Assembly (NCBI GenBank): GCA_913046125.1
Contig: CAJWRL010000002.1
Coordinates: 1-27,537 of the forward strand
Direction: 5' to 3'
Origin: an uncultured Gammaproteobacteria bacterium
GTDB taxonomy: Bacteria; Pseudomonadota; Gammaproteobacteria; GCA-002705445; GCA-002716945
DNA: 27,537 nucleotides
The notes beneath the pieces are model-generated. The model was not told where the DNA came from. It searched no databases and saw only the letters and a program-made list of their open reading frames with translations. Numbering within the stretch: position 1 is the first letter of the stretch; each line of letters starts with the position of its first letter. The position numbers and the translations under genes were made by a program. Positions 7,559 through 14,971 of this stretch are shown one piece after another.

Positions 7559-8274
7559 TATTTTTTTAGGGCTTTTTCTATGCTTGAGAGAACACCTAAT
7601 AGAAGATCTGCCTCATTTTTACTAAATTTTGACTTATTAAAGATAATATGAACATTTTGAGTGAGTGATTTCTTGTTCTTGTTTGTGATGATATTTAAGT
7701 AAGACATAATTGCCAAAAACATTTGTATGATATGGCTTTTTGTTGAATGAGATGCGAGCTGAGTCTCTTGATTTCTTATTGGCTCATCTCTCTTATTAAA
7801 ATTCTTAAAATACTCATATGAAAATATTTGAACAGCAGATGCTAGATTAAGAGATGTATATGCACTGTCTGTAGGGATGCATACAATATAATTGCATAGT
7901 TGAACTTCTTCATTTGATAGACCGGATTGTTCATTACCAAAAACTATAGACACTTCATCATTTTGATAATTCCTTAGAGTTGCGAACAATTCGTCCATTG
8001 TTAGTGATGGTACATTCGATTTTCTAGATCTTGCAGAAAATCCGATCACCAAACTAGAATCAAGTAATGATTTTCCTAGACTATCAACGACTCTCGCTTG
8101 ATCTAATATATCTTTACATCCTACTGCATTAGCATCAGCTACTTCAGAAGGAAAATTTTTTGGTGATACTAATGTTAGTTTTTTCAAGCCCATTGTTTTC
8201 ATTGCTCTGGCTGAAGAACCAATGTTGCCTGGATGACTCGTTTTGACTAAAACAATATTAATATTTGACGACAT
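7558..8274 (-). CDS. trmJ: tRNA (cytidine/uridine-2'-O-)-methyltransferase TrmJ
   Basis: 238 residues from the chosen start. A SPOUT-fold methyltransferase that 2'-O-methylates position 32 of several tRNAs. Family blocks are INIVLVKTSHPGNIGSSARA (about 5-24), VIGFSARSRK, the SAM-knot IVFGNEQSGLSNEE and TSLNLASAVQIFSYE, and a C-terminal helical extension. The frame remains open 58 codons further upstream to 8448, but those residues are unrelated to TrmJ and overlap suhB on the other strand, so the start at 8274 is used. Its adjacency to suhB and iscR matches the E. coli arrangement. Confidence 0.93.
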   Translation of the reverse strand: MSSNINIVLVKTSHPGNIGSSARAMKTMGLKKLTLVSPKNFPSEVADANAVGCKDILDQARVVDSLGKSLLDSSLVIGFSARSRKSNVPSLTMDELFATLRNYQNDEVSIVFGNEQSGLSNEEVQLCNYIVCIPTDSAYTSLNLASAVQIFSYEYFKNFNKRDEPIRNQETQLASHSTKSHIIQMFLAIMSYLNIITNKNKKSLTQNVHIIFNKSKFSKNEADLLLGVLSSIEKALKK

Positions 8275-8307
8275 AATGTAATATACACTATCTAACAAAT
8301 TAATATT

Positions 8308-9036
8308 ATGCAACCAAGACTGAATATAGCAAAATCTGCATGCGAAATTATTCGTGAGGAAGTGAGACGACTTTTTACTAATAAAAGTTCTGATGCTCTC
8401 AGAAACATGCCAGTTAGAGAAATTCTTACAAGCAAAGCAGTTGAGCATATTAATACATATTACAAATTAGGTGAAAGTGACTTTATACATTTTACCTACC
8501 TTGAGGATAGGAAAAGATTAAAGATTGATAATCCTGACATTATCTACAACAACGATTCACATAATGATAATTCATATGTATGGGTCTTTAGTTTTTTAAA
8601 TGATTATGAAAACTTCTGTAGGAAATTACCTTTTTGGACACTCTCGATATCAATTGAACAAAATAAAGAGACTAAGTTTTCCATAATATCAAATCCAATT
8701 ATTGACTTACTAACTTTTAGTGAGAAAGGTTCTGGGTCAGTAAATAATCAGAGAAAAATAAGATCTTTAACCTCATCAGAAGATATTTTAGTTTGCAAGT
8801 CAGATGATATCCCTTTACCAGATATACTATCTAAATACAAAACTCTATCTTTGAATTCAAAGTCTATCGAGTTAATTTATCTTTCAATGGGAATAATAGA
8901 TTTCTATGTCATGAGTAAAGATGATACCAAGAAATTTCAAGATTGTATGCTTATAGCAAAAGAGGCAGGTATATTAAGTAAACAACTCAGTGATTATATA
9001 ATCCTCGCCAATGAGAAAAATATGAATCGACTTTGA
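8308..9036 (+). CDS. suhB: Catalytically degenerate SuhB homologue (inositol monophosphatase-fold pseudoenzyme)
   Basis: 242 residues. The start MQPRLNIAKSA parallels E. coli MHPMLNIAVRA, and YVWVFSFLNDYENFCRKLPF (90-109) aligns with the family block QWVIDPLDGTTNFIKRLPH. IELIYLSMGIIDFYV (187-201) aligns with LDLAYVAAGRVDGFF. The metal ligands are lost: DPLD becomes SFLN (Asp84 to Ser95, Asp87 to Asn98), the EE-containing motif is replaced around residues 80-84, and the C-terminal WD is KK (208-209). Phosphatase activity is therefore unlikely. E. coli SuhB binds NusA and supports rRNA antitermination without needing catalysis, so a structural role is plausible. It diverges from trmJ across 33 bases and converges on secF. 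The frame is clean, so not an obvious pseudogene. Confidence 0.8.
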   Translation: MQPRLNIAKSACEIIREEVRRLFTNKSSDALRNMPVREILTSKAVEHINTYYKLGESDFIHFTYLEDRKRLKIDNPDIIYNNDSHNDNSYVWVFSFLNDYENFCRKLPFWTLSISIEQNKETKFSIISNPIIDLLTFSEKGSGSVNNQRKIRSLTSSEDILVCKSDDIPLPDILSKYKTLSLNSKSIELIYLSMGIIDFYVMSKDDTKKFQDCMLIAKEAGILSKQLSDYIILANEKNMNRL

Positions 9037-9039
9037 TTT

Positions 9040-9930
9040 CTAACTATCCTCTGGCCTTTGTATTCCAAAGTATGAAAGACTGGTACTTGCGACAAATATT
9101 GATGAGTATGTTCCAATAATTATGCCTATAAACATTGCAATAGAAAAGTTTTTGACAGCGTCACCACCAAATATTAATAACGATATAATGACAAGTAATG
9201 TAGTTAAAGATGTGACAAGCGTTCTTGATAGAGTTTGATTAATTGACTTATCAAGTACGTCAAGAATAGATAATTTTCGTAAAATTATATTATTCTCTCT
9301 TATTCTATCAAAAACTACTATTGAGTCATTCAATGAATATCCAATTACAGCTAAAATAGCAGCCAAAACACTTAGGTCAAACGTCAACTCGAATAATGAA
9401 AAAACTCCTAGTGTTATTATTACATCATGTATTAGTGCAGTGATTGCACCTAATCCGTATATAAGTTCAAATCTTATAGCCACATAGATTAAAATACTAA
9501 AAAGAGCAATTAACATTGCCCACTCCCCTTTCTCCCTTAGCTCACTTCCAACTTGAGCTCCAACATACTCTAGTTTGGATATAGTAAATGACTCATCAGA
9601 AAATATATCATTCAGAAAATTATTTATATTATTCTTTTTAAATATTTCCTCGTCTTTCAATTTGATTAAGACATCTTTACTCGATCCATAAAGTTGGACA
9701 GTGACATCTTCAATATTAGATTCTGAAAATTTATTCTCTATGTTTACAATAGAAATTTGCTTATCAAACTTTAGTTGAACAATATACCCACTTGAAAAAT
9801 CTATCCCAAAATTAAATCCTTTTAAGATGATACTCGCCAGGCAAATGACAACCAATATCGATGATAAAAACATGGGTATTCTTCTGATTGCCATAAATTT
9901 TATATCTATGTCTTTTATCAATCTAAGCAT
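9040..9930 (-). CDS. secF: Protein translocase subunit SecF
   Basis: 296 residues (E. coli 323). One membrane segment (about 18-37), a periplasmic domain (about 38-133) starting FNFGIDFSSGYIVQLKF, then five C-terminal membrane segments (about 134-290) of the RND-like fold, including LAAILAVIGYSLNDSIVVFD with the conserved Asp-Arg region and NQTLSRTLVTSLTTLLV. SecF with SecD uses the proton gradient to pull preproteins through SecYEG. Its start overlaps the secD stop by one base. Its stop lies three bases from the stop of the plus-strand suhB homologue, leaving no space for a separate terminator. Confidence 0.97.
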   Translation of the reverse strand: MLRLIKDIDIKFMAIRRIPMFLSSILVVICLASIILKGFNFGIDFSSGYIVQLKFDKQISIVNIENKFSESNIEDVTVQLYGSSKDVLIKLKDEEIFKKNNINNFLNDIFSDESFTISKLEYVGAQVGSELREKGEWAMLIALFSILIYVAIRFELIYGLGAITALIHDVIITLGVFSLFELTFDLSVLAAILAVIGYSLNDSIVVFDRIRENNIILRKLSILDVLDKSINQTLSRTLVTSLTTLLVIISLLIFGGDAVKNFSIAMFIGIIIGTYSSIFVASTSLSYFGIQRPEDS

Positions 9931-11714
9931 TAGATAGATAACCCCTTATTAGTTTTATTTTCGTATATGATGCTAATAATCGCTCTAGTTCCAATAATAG
10001 CCGTGAACATAGATGATAAAATTCCTATAACTAATGTAACTGCAAACCCCTTCACAACACCTGTTCCAATGGTTAACAATGCAATTGCAGCAATAAGAGT
10101 TGTAATATTTGCATCAGAAATTGTTGAGAATGCTTTGTTGTACCCGGAGACAATACTTGCGTTAGGACTGTTCCCATTAAATAGTTCCTCTCTGATACGT
10201 TCATAAATCAGGACATTAGCATCTACTGCCATGCCGACCGTCAAAACTATACCGGCAATTCCAGAGAGTGTGAGTGTTGCTTGAAACAGAGATAAAGTAG
10301 CAGTAATGATAAGAATGTTTGCAATCAGTGCTAAATTCGCGACTAGTCCAAAATTCTTATAATAAATAAACATGAATAGTATAACGAGTATCATGCCAAG
10401 TATCATTGAATCTCTCCCAGAGATGATATTTTCGCTACCTAAGCTTGGGCCTACTGTTCGCTCTTCTATAATACTCATAGGTGCACTCAATGAACCAGAC
10501 CGTAAAAGTATAGCCAAATCTTTGGCTTCCTGCATATCAATACCAGTAATTTGAAAACGTTTGCTAAAAGCCTCCCTAATAGTAGCAACATTGATAATTT
10601 CACTTTTGTCTTGCTCAACAAAGACAACAGCCATTGTATTTCCAATATTTCTTGATGTCGTCTCAAGCATGTTTGAGGCACCAAAAGAACTTAAATTAAC
10701 AAAAACTGCAGGTTGATTCGTTTGACTATCAAATCCTGAATTTGCACCCTCTATGTCTTTACCTGAAGCAATGACATTTCTCGAGAGTAATATAGGTGAT
10801 CCGTTTTTATGTCTGTAAAGAATAGATTCACTTATCGTATTTGTTCCAATGGCCTCAGAAGCGGTCCAATCGTCCGGCGAACCTTTTGTGAGTCTAAATT
10901 CTAGAGTAGCTGTAGAACCAAGTATATTTTTAGCTCTAGTTGAGTCTTGAAGGCCTGGCAATTGAACAATAATACGGTCCTTTCCTTGTCTTTGAATGAT
11001 TGGCTGAGATACGCCTAATTCATCAACTCTTGATCGAAGTATAGCTAAATTCTTAGTCATTGATGCTTTGACATCATCAGCAAAAGATTCCTCAGAGAGC
11101 CTTGCAACTATATTTTTTTGTTCGCCTTCCTCCAGTAGACTGACATCATAATCGCTAAATGTATCAGATAATGCATCAAGAGTATTAGGATTAATATTTT
11201 TATTTATTAAAACAAATTTTACCTCATTATTATCATTGATCACATTTGAATATCTTATGCCATTATCGATTAGAAAGTTTCTTAGATTAGTTTCTAATTG
11301 ATTAGCTCTAGACTTTCTGACATTTTCAGTATCAATTTGCAAGAGAAAGTGTACGCCGCCTTTAAGATCGAGTCCAAGCGAGACTGGCTGGGCGTTTATT
11401 GCATGTAGCCATTTTGGAATCTGATTATAATTACTTAGAGTATATTTGAACTTCTGATCACTACTCAATTTATTGTATGCACTTAGTTGATCATCAATTG
11501 ACTTGAAAAAAATGCTCCTACCATCTACTCCCATGTAGGGAATTGATTTATCCTCAATCAGCTTAGTTAGCTCAACTTTCGATAAGTCTCTATTCTCATA
11601 ATTTGTAACATTTATAGAAGGATAAGTCTCATAAAAATTTGGAAGTGTATATATAACGGCATAAACCATTACTAAGATCACTAAAATATATTTCCAAAGC
11701 GGATATCTAGACAT
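9930..11714 (-). CDS. secD: Protein translocase subunit SecD
   Basis: 594 residues (E. coli 615). An N-terminal membrane anchor (about 7-27), the GLDLKGGVHFLLQID motif at the start of the periplasmic P1 region, the SecD-specific RVDELGVSQPIIQRQG and RIIVQLPGLQD stretch, then AILLRSGSLSAPMSIIEERTVGPSLG and five further membrane segments with VGMAVDANVLIYERIREE. Together with SecF it forms the proton-driven SecDF motor acting on the periplasmic side. It overlaps yajC and secF by one base each, so the three are almost certainly translated from one mRNA. Confidence 0.97.
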   Translation of the reverse strand: MSRYPLWKYILVILVMVYAVIYTLPNFYETYPSINVTNYENRDLSKVELTKLIEDKSIPYMGVDGRSIFFKSIDDQLSAYNKLSSDQKFKYTLSNYNQIPKWLHAINAQPVSLGLDLKGGVHFLLQIDTENVRKSRANQLETNLRNFLIDNGIRYSNVINDNNEVKFVLINKNINPNTLDALSDTFSDYDVSLLEEGEQKNIVARLSEESFADDVKASMTKNLAILRSRVDELGVSQPIIQRQGKDRIIVQLPGLQDSTRAKNILGSTATLEFRLTKGSPDDWTASEAIGTNTISESILYRHKNGSPILLSRNVIASGKDIEGANSGFDSQTNQPAVFVNLSSFGASNMLETTSRNIGNTMAVVFVEQDKSEIINVATIREAFSKRFQITGIDMQEAKDLAILLRSGSLSAPMSIIEERTVGPSLGSENIISGRDSMILGMILVILFMFIYYKNFGLVANLALIANILIITATLSLFQATLTLSGIAGIVLTVGMAVDANVLIYERIREELFNGNSPNASIVSGYNKAFSTISDANITTLIAAIALLTIGTGVVKGFAVTLVIGILSSMFTAIIGTRAIISIIYENKTNKGLSI

Positions 11715-12028
11715 TACTTCAGGTGATCAAGTGTATTTTTAGGTAATATTTGATTAATTGAATTTCTTTGTAATTTGATTTCTGTGTTATTAGAAATTTT
11801 AATCATTGCATACGAGTCTGTAAGTTTGATAATCTTCCCATATATACCTCCAGAAGTTGCAATTTCATCTCCTACCTTTAGTGCCGCGACCATTTTTTTA
11901 TGTTCTTTGAGTTTTTTAGATTGTGGTCGTATTAGTATGAAATACATTAAAACTAATATGAATATTGGTAAAAGAAAACCCATTAATGATGGTTCTTGTT
12001 GGCTTGCAGCGTATGCTGATTCAATCAT
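11714..12028 (-). CDS. yajC: Sec translocon accessory subunit YajC
   Basis: 104 residues. One membrane segment at about 15-34 ending FILIRPQSKKLKEHKKM, the family signature, followed by a small basic domain VGDEIATSGGIYGKIIKL. YajC is a single-pass inner membrane protein bound to SecDF. The ATG at 12028 follows a very strong Shine-Dalgarno AGGAGGT. It overlaps the end of tgt by 8 bases and secD by one base, in the standard queA-tgt-yajC-secD-secF order. Confidence 0.96.
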   Translation of the reverse strand: MIESAYAASQQEPSLMGFLLPIFILVLMYFILIRPQSKKLKEHKKMVAALKVGDEIATSGGIYGKIIKLTDSYAMIKISNNTEIKLQRNSINQILPKNTLDHLK

Positions 12029-13127
12029 TTTTTACCTCCTCGTAATCATTTTCGAGTTGATTAATTAATTCATCAAGGGATGAATTTACGATGGCAGTTC
12101 TCAACTGTCTCATCAAATTTTGATAAAAGTATACATTATGGATTGTCATAAGTCTCGCAGCTAGTATCTCATTACATCTATCCAAGTGCTTAATGTAGGA
12201 AATACTGTAGTTTTGGCATGTGTAACAGCCACATTTCTTATCAATGGGCGACATATCATCTTTATATTTTGCATTTCTAATTCTTTTGATACCCTCTGAA
12301 GTAAAAAGATGTCCATTTCTGGCATTTCTTGTGGGAATGACACAATCAAACATATCTACTCCGGAACGCACAGCATAGGCAATATCAAGTGGTTTTCCTA
12401 TTCCCATAACATATCGAGGCTTATTCACAGGCAACTTTGGCGCATTAACTTCGATAATCTCATGCATGAGTTGTGATGGCTCTCCAACTGATAATCCTCC
12501 AAGTGCATAACCGTCAAAATTCATCGCTATAAGCTCCTCTCGAGATTTATCACGCAAATTTTGATACATGCCGCCCTGAACAATACCAAATAGAGTTTTA
12601 TTAAGATAGTTTGATTTTATAGATCTCTCAGCCCAATTGAGTGATAATTCCATAGATTTTTCAGTCGTATAAATATCTGATGGATATTTTATACACTCAT
12701 CAAATGCCATCATGATATCGGTATTAATTTTAGTTTGGACATCAATAGAAATCTCAGGTGTCATCACTACTTTATTGCCATCAAATGGAGACCTAAATTC
12801 AGCACCATCTTTATTGACCTTTACTTCCTTTCCCAGACTAAACACTTGGTATCCTCCAGAATCAGTTAAAATTAATCCATCCCAGTTCATATATTTATGA
12901 AGTCCGCCAGATTTAGTAATAATACTTGTTCCAGGTCTTAACATCAGATGAAATGCATTAGAAAGTATTATTTCTACGTTGCATTTTTTTAAATCATCAG
13001 CATCTAGGGATTTCACTGAACCATATGTGCCAATAGTCATGAAGGTAGGGGTATCTATCTTCTTTCCATTGACAGTTAGATCTGCTGCTCTTGCATTGCC
13101 ATATGTCGATGTAATGGTAAATTTCAT
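12021..13127 (-). CDS. tgt: tRNA-guanine transglycosylase
   Basis: 368 residues (E. coli 375). It exchanges the wobble guanine of GUN-anticodon tRNAs for preQ1 in queuosine synthesis. Catalytic Asp89 sits in LILTDSGGYQVFSLG and the nucleophile Asp261 in DMFDCVIPTRNARNGH. The zinc site is complete: Cys299, Cys301, Cys304 and His330. The preQ1 pocket motif GGLSVGEP is present. It overlaps queA by 4 bases (ATGA) and yajC by 8 bases. Tgt provides the substrate on which QueA acts. Confidence 0.97.
   Translation of the reverse strand: MKFTITSTYGNARAADLTVNGKKIDTPTFMTIGTYGSVKSLDADDLKKCNVEIILSNAFHLMLRPGTSIITKSGGLHKYMNWDGLILTDSGGYQVFSLGKEVKVNKDGAEFRSPFDGNKVVMTPEISIDVQTKINTDIMMAFDECIKYPSDIYTTEKSMELSLNWAERSIKSNYLNKTLFGIVQGGMYQNLRDKSREELIAMNFDGYALGGLSVGEPSQLMHEIIEVNAPKLPVNKPRYVMGIGKPLDIAYAVRSGVDMFDCVIPTRNARNGHLFTSEGIKRIRNAKYKDDMSPIDKKCGCYTCQNYSISYIKHLDRCNEILAARLMTIHNVYFYQNLMRQLRTAIVNSSLDELINQLENDYEEVKND
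12034..12040 (-). promoter_or_regulatory. Ribosome binding site of yajC (AGGAGGT)
   Basis: AGGAGGT on the minus strand, five bases before the ATG at 12028, inside the last codons of tgt. It is the best Shine-Dalgarno sequence seen in the window and shows that anti-Shine-Dalgarno pairing is used in this organism, in contrast to the leaderless-looking starts of iscR and queA. Confidence 0.8.
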
Positions 13128-14146
13128 GCTTTAATAAACATACTATCGCCATAGCTGTAAAATCTATAATTATTTTTGATAGCAATATCATATAATTCTA
13201 GTAATTTATCTCTTCCAATAATTGATGCTACGAGTAATAGTAGAGTTGATTGGGGTAAATGAAAATTAGTTATCAATCCATCAATTATCTTAAACTCATA
13301 TCCTGGGGTAATATATAAATCTGCTTCTCCAGAAAAGTCACCTGCGCATGATTTTGACGCATAGTTTTCAAGAGCCCTAGTCGCAGTTGTCCCGACAGCA
13401 TAAACATTACGATTTTTTGATTTTGTTGATTTTATTTTTGATATCAGGCTCTCTTTGATATGACATATTTCAGACCCTATCTGATGATCGTTATAATTGT
13501 CTACAGTAACCGGCTTAAACGTATTATATGTAACATGCAGAGTACAATAATCAATAACTACACCCTTAGCTTGTAATTTTGATAATATTTCTTCTGTAAA
13601 ATGTAGACCTGCAGTTGGTGCAGCAACTGAGCCTATATGTTTTGCGTAGACAGTTTGGTATCTTTCAATATCTTCTACATTAGTTTTTCTTTTAATATAT
13701 TTGGGTAAAGGTACCTCTCCATACTTCACAAATACATCCATAGGATCAATCTTAGATGAAAGTGTAATAAAATTTTTTTCAATGTTATCCACGATAAAAA
13801 AATTATCATCATCAAAAAATAATTTCGAGTGCATCACTACTTTTCTGGATGATTTAAAAATACACACAAATGAATGCTGATTAATGAGCTTATGAAATAA
13901 TATTTCTACAGCACCGCCAGATTCTTTTTTCAAAAAAAGTCGTCCTGGAAGTACTCTAGTATCATTTAGAATAATAAGGTCGCCTTTAGTTAAATATTCA
14001 TCTAAATTAGAAAAAATCGAGTGATTTAGAGTATCAAGTTCTTGGTCATATATCATTAGTTTAGCTTGTTCCCTCTTGGATCTGGGGTTCTCTGCGATAA
14101 GATTACTTGGCAGGTTGTAATCAAAAAACTTGATGCTATTTTTCAT
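13124..14146 (-). CDS. queA: S-adenosylmethionine:tRNA ribosyltransferase-isomerase
   Basis: 340 residues (E. coli 356). It adds the epoxycyclopentane ring from SAM to preQ1 in tRNA. Family blocks include FDYNLPSNLIAENP at the start, LIILNDTRVLPGRLF, the central YQTVYAKHIGSVAAPTAGLHFT, and GLITNFHLPQSTLLLLVASIIG near the end, followed by YRFYSYGDSMFI. It is the first gene of the queA-tgt-yajC-secD-secF operon; a promoter lies immediately upstream. Having queA and tgt suggests queuosine modification is retained. Confidence 0.97.
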   Translation of the reverse strand: MKNSIKFFDYNLPSNLIAENPRSKREQAKLMIYDQELDTLNHSIFSNLDEYLTKGDLIILNDTRVLPGRLFLKKESGGAVEILFHKLINQHSFVCIFKSSRKVVMHSKLFFDDDNFFIVDNIEKNFITLSSKIDPMDVFVKYGEVPLPKYIKRKTNVEDIERYQTVYAKHIGSVAAPTAGLHFTEEILSKLQAKGVVIDYCTLHVTYNTFKPVTVDNYNDHQIGSEICHIKESLISKIKSTKSKNRNVYAVGTTATRALENYASKSCAGDFSGEADLYITPGYEFKIIDGLITNFHLPQSTLLLLVASIIGRDKLLELYDIAIKNNYRFYSYGDSMFIKA

Positions 14147-14154
14147 AAAATTGA

Positions 14155-14184
14155 ATTATAGATTATGATTATTGCAAATGTAAA
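14155..14184 (-). promoter_or_regulatory. Predicted promoter of the queA-tgt-yajC-secDF operon
   Basis: Minus-strand -35 TTTACA at 14179-14184 (5 of 6 to TTGACA) and -10 TATAAT at 14155-14160 (6 of 6), with an 18-base spacer. The -10 ends only 8 bases before the queA ATG at 14146, so transcription would begin at about 14148 and the mRNA would be leaderless or nearly so. No Shine-Dalgarno sequence precedes the ATG, consistent with this. Confidence 0.7.
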
Positions 14185-14205
14185 AGAAATTTGATACAAA
14201 ACCTT

Positions 14206-14655
14206 ATGGGTCTTATTAAAAATTTTCCTCACGATGGGATAGTTACAATCAATAGAGTTATTCTTAAAGAGGGTCATACGCTAGATGAACTTCAGGAGAG
14301 AGTGGCTTTGATGTGTGAAAATGTTAAAACATATCACTCAGAAACCGGATTTATTGGTGGAATGGTCGTACTCAATAGCGGTCAAATATCGAATGAGGGA
14401 AGCAATGTAGGAAAAGCACTTGAGAGTTCTCTTAAAGATAGAGAAGCTCTTATTATTACCTATTGGAAATCATACGATGATCATGAAAATTCTCATAAAA
14501 GTGATAGCTTTCAGCCATTATTTCAAAAAGTAATTGATCTTTGCGAAAATGGTAATGAAGAAATTGTCTATGATATGTTGTGGCAAGGAGAGGCGTATAC
14601 TCCTGAAATGGCAAAAATGGCGCAATCAGCAAAAGAAAAAAATACTAAACAATAG
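14206..14655 (+). CDS. Small protein resembling antibiotic biosynthesis monooxygenase-type dimeric alpha-beta barrels
   Basis: 149 residues from the ATG at 14206; a TTG five codons upstream (14191) is a possible alternative start. The pattern of a beta strand (DGIVTINRVIL), a helix (LDELQERVALMCENV), a strand with GFIGGMVVLNS, then ALIITYWKSYDDHENSHKSDSFQPLFQKV fits the ABM/ferredoxin-like barrel fold, in which W..YDDHENSH is the usual helix entry. Members are heme-degrading enzymes, quinol monooxygenases or non-enzymatic small-molecule binders, so no substrate can be given. It diverges from queA and its 3' end overlaps a minus-strand small membrane protein by 11 bases. Family assignment is by pattern only. 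Confidence 0.7.
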   Translation: MGLIKNFPHDGIVTINRVILKEGHTLDELQERVALMCENVKTYHSETGFIGGMVVLNSGQISNEGSNVGKALESSLKDREALIITYWKSYDDHENSHKSDSFQPLFQKVIDLCENGNEEIVYDMLWQGEAYTPEMAKMAQSAKEKNTKQ

Positions 14656-14842
14656 GTGGGTTTTTTTTATTAGTCCTTTTGTGCCTTCCACCAATGAGTT
14701 TATGTTTCTTTAATTTTTCATCGAGTTTTTCTAAAGTAGTATCTTCGAGTCTAATATTCCTTGAAACTTGGATTTGCCTATTTATATATATAGCAACGAA
14801 TATGATAAAAACTAGTGCAACAAAATATATGATATAATCCAT
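14645..14842 (-). CDS. Small single-pass membrane protein of unknown function
   Basis: 65 residues, not recognised. A membrane segment at about residues 3-19 (DYIIYFVALVFIIFVAIYI) is followed by a charged helix (LEDTTLEKLDEKLKKHK) and a basic tail with GGRHKRTNKK, predicted to be cytoplasmic by the positive-inside rule. The 3' end overlaps the plus-strand gene by 11 bases. Without it, 14656-14877 would be an unusually long gap for this compact genome, and its hydrophobic-then-basic layout looks like a real membrane protein; both points support it. No Shine-Dalgarno sequence is clear. Confidence 0.55.
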   Translation of the reverse strand: MDYIIYFVALVFIIFVAIYINRQIQVSRNIRLEDTTLEKLDEKLKKHKLIGGRHKRTNKKNPPIV

Positions 14843-14877
14843 TATTCATAATGATAACACAAAATAGATAAAATTAT

Positions 14878-14961
14878 GCCACTGTGGTGGAATTGGTAGA
14901 CACGAGGGACTCAAAATCCCTTTTTCGCAAGAAAGTATCGGTTCGAGTCCGATCAGTGGTA
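14878..14961 (+). tRNA. tRNA-Leu (anticodon CAA)
   Basis: A class II tRNA. The acceptor stem is GCCACTG paired with CAGTGGT (first pair G-U) plus discriminator A at 14961. The D arm contains GTGGAATTGGTAGACAC. The anticodon stem AGGGA/TCCCT encloses loop CTCAAAA with anticodon CAA at 14912-14914, reading UUG. A long variable arm TTTTTCGCAAGAAAG follows, then the T arm ATCGGTTCGAGTCCGAT. The 3' CCA is not encoded. The downstream kinase gene starts 10 bases after the tRNA end. A TATAAT at 14833-14838 could be its -10, but no good -35 accompanies it. Confidence 0.96.
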
Positions 14962-14971
14962 ACAGATTAGA

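Noticed and set aside
8275..8448. N-terminal extension of trmJ, 58 extra codons up to an ATG at 8448
   Set aside because: The extra residues show no similarity to TrmJ, are rich in Cys, Asn and Phe without domain pattern, and overlap the start of the plus-strand suhB homologue. The family start MSSNINIVLVKTSHPGN is at 8274.
9030..9080. Bidirectional terminator between suhB and secF
   Set aside because: Only a 5-base CTTTG/CAAAG stem without a T tract is present, and it lies within secF.
14191..14205. TTG start of the ABM-like gene at 14191
   Set aside because: Possible, but the ATG at 14206 precedes the first conserved strand and is followed by all of the domain; no Shine-Dalgarno sequence favours TTG.
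14655..14695. Rho-independent terminator at the T8 run after the ABM-like gene
   Set aside because: The only stem (GGTGG with CCACC) encloses the T run instead of preceding it, and the region codes for the minus-strand small protein.
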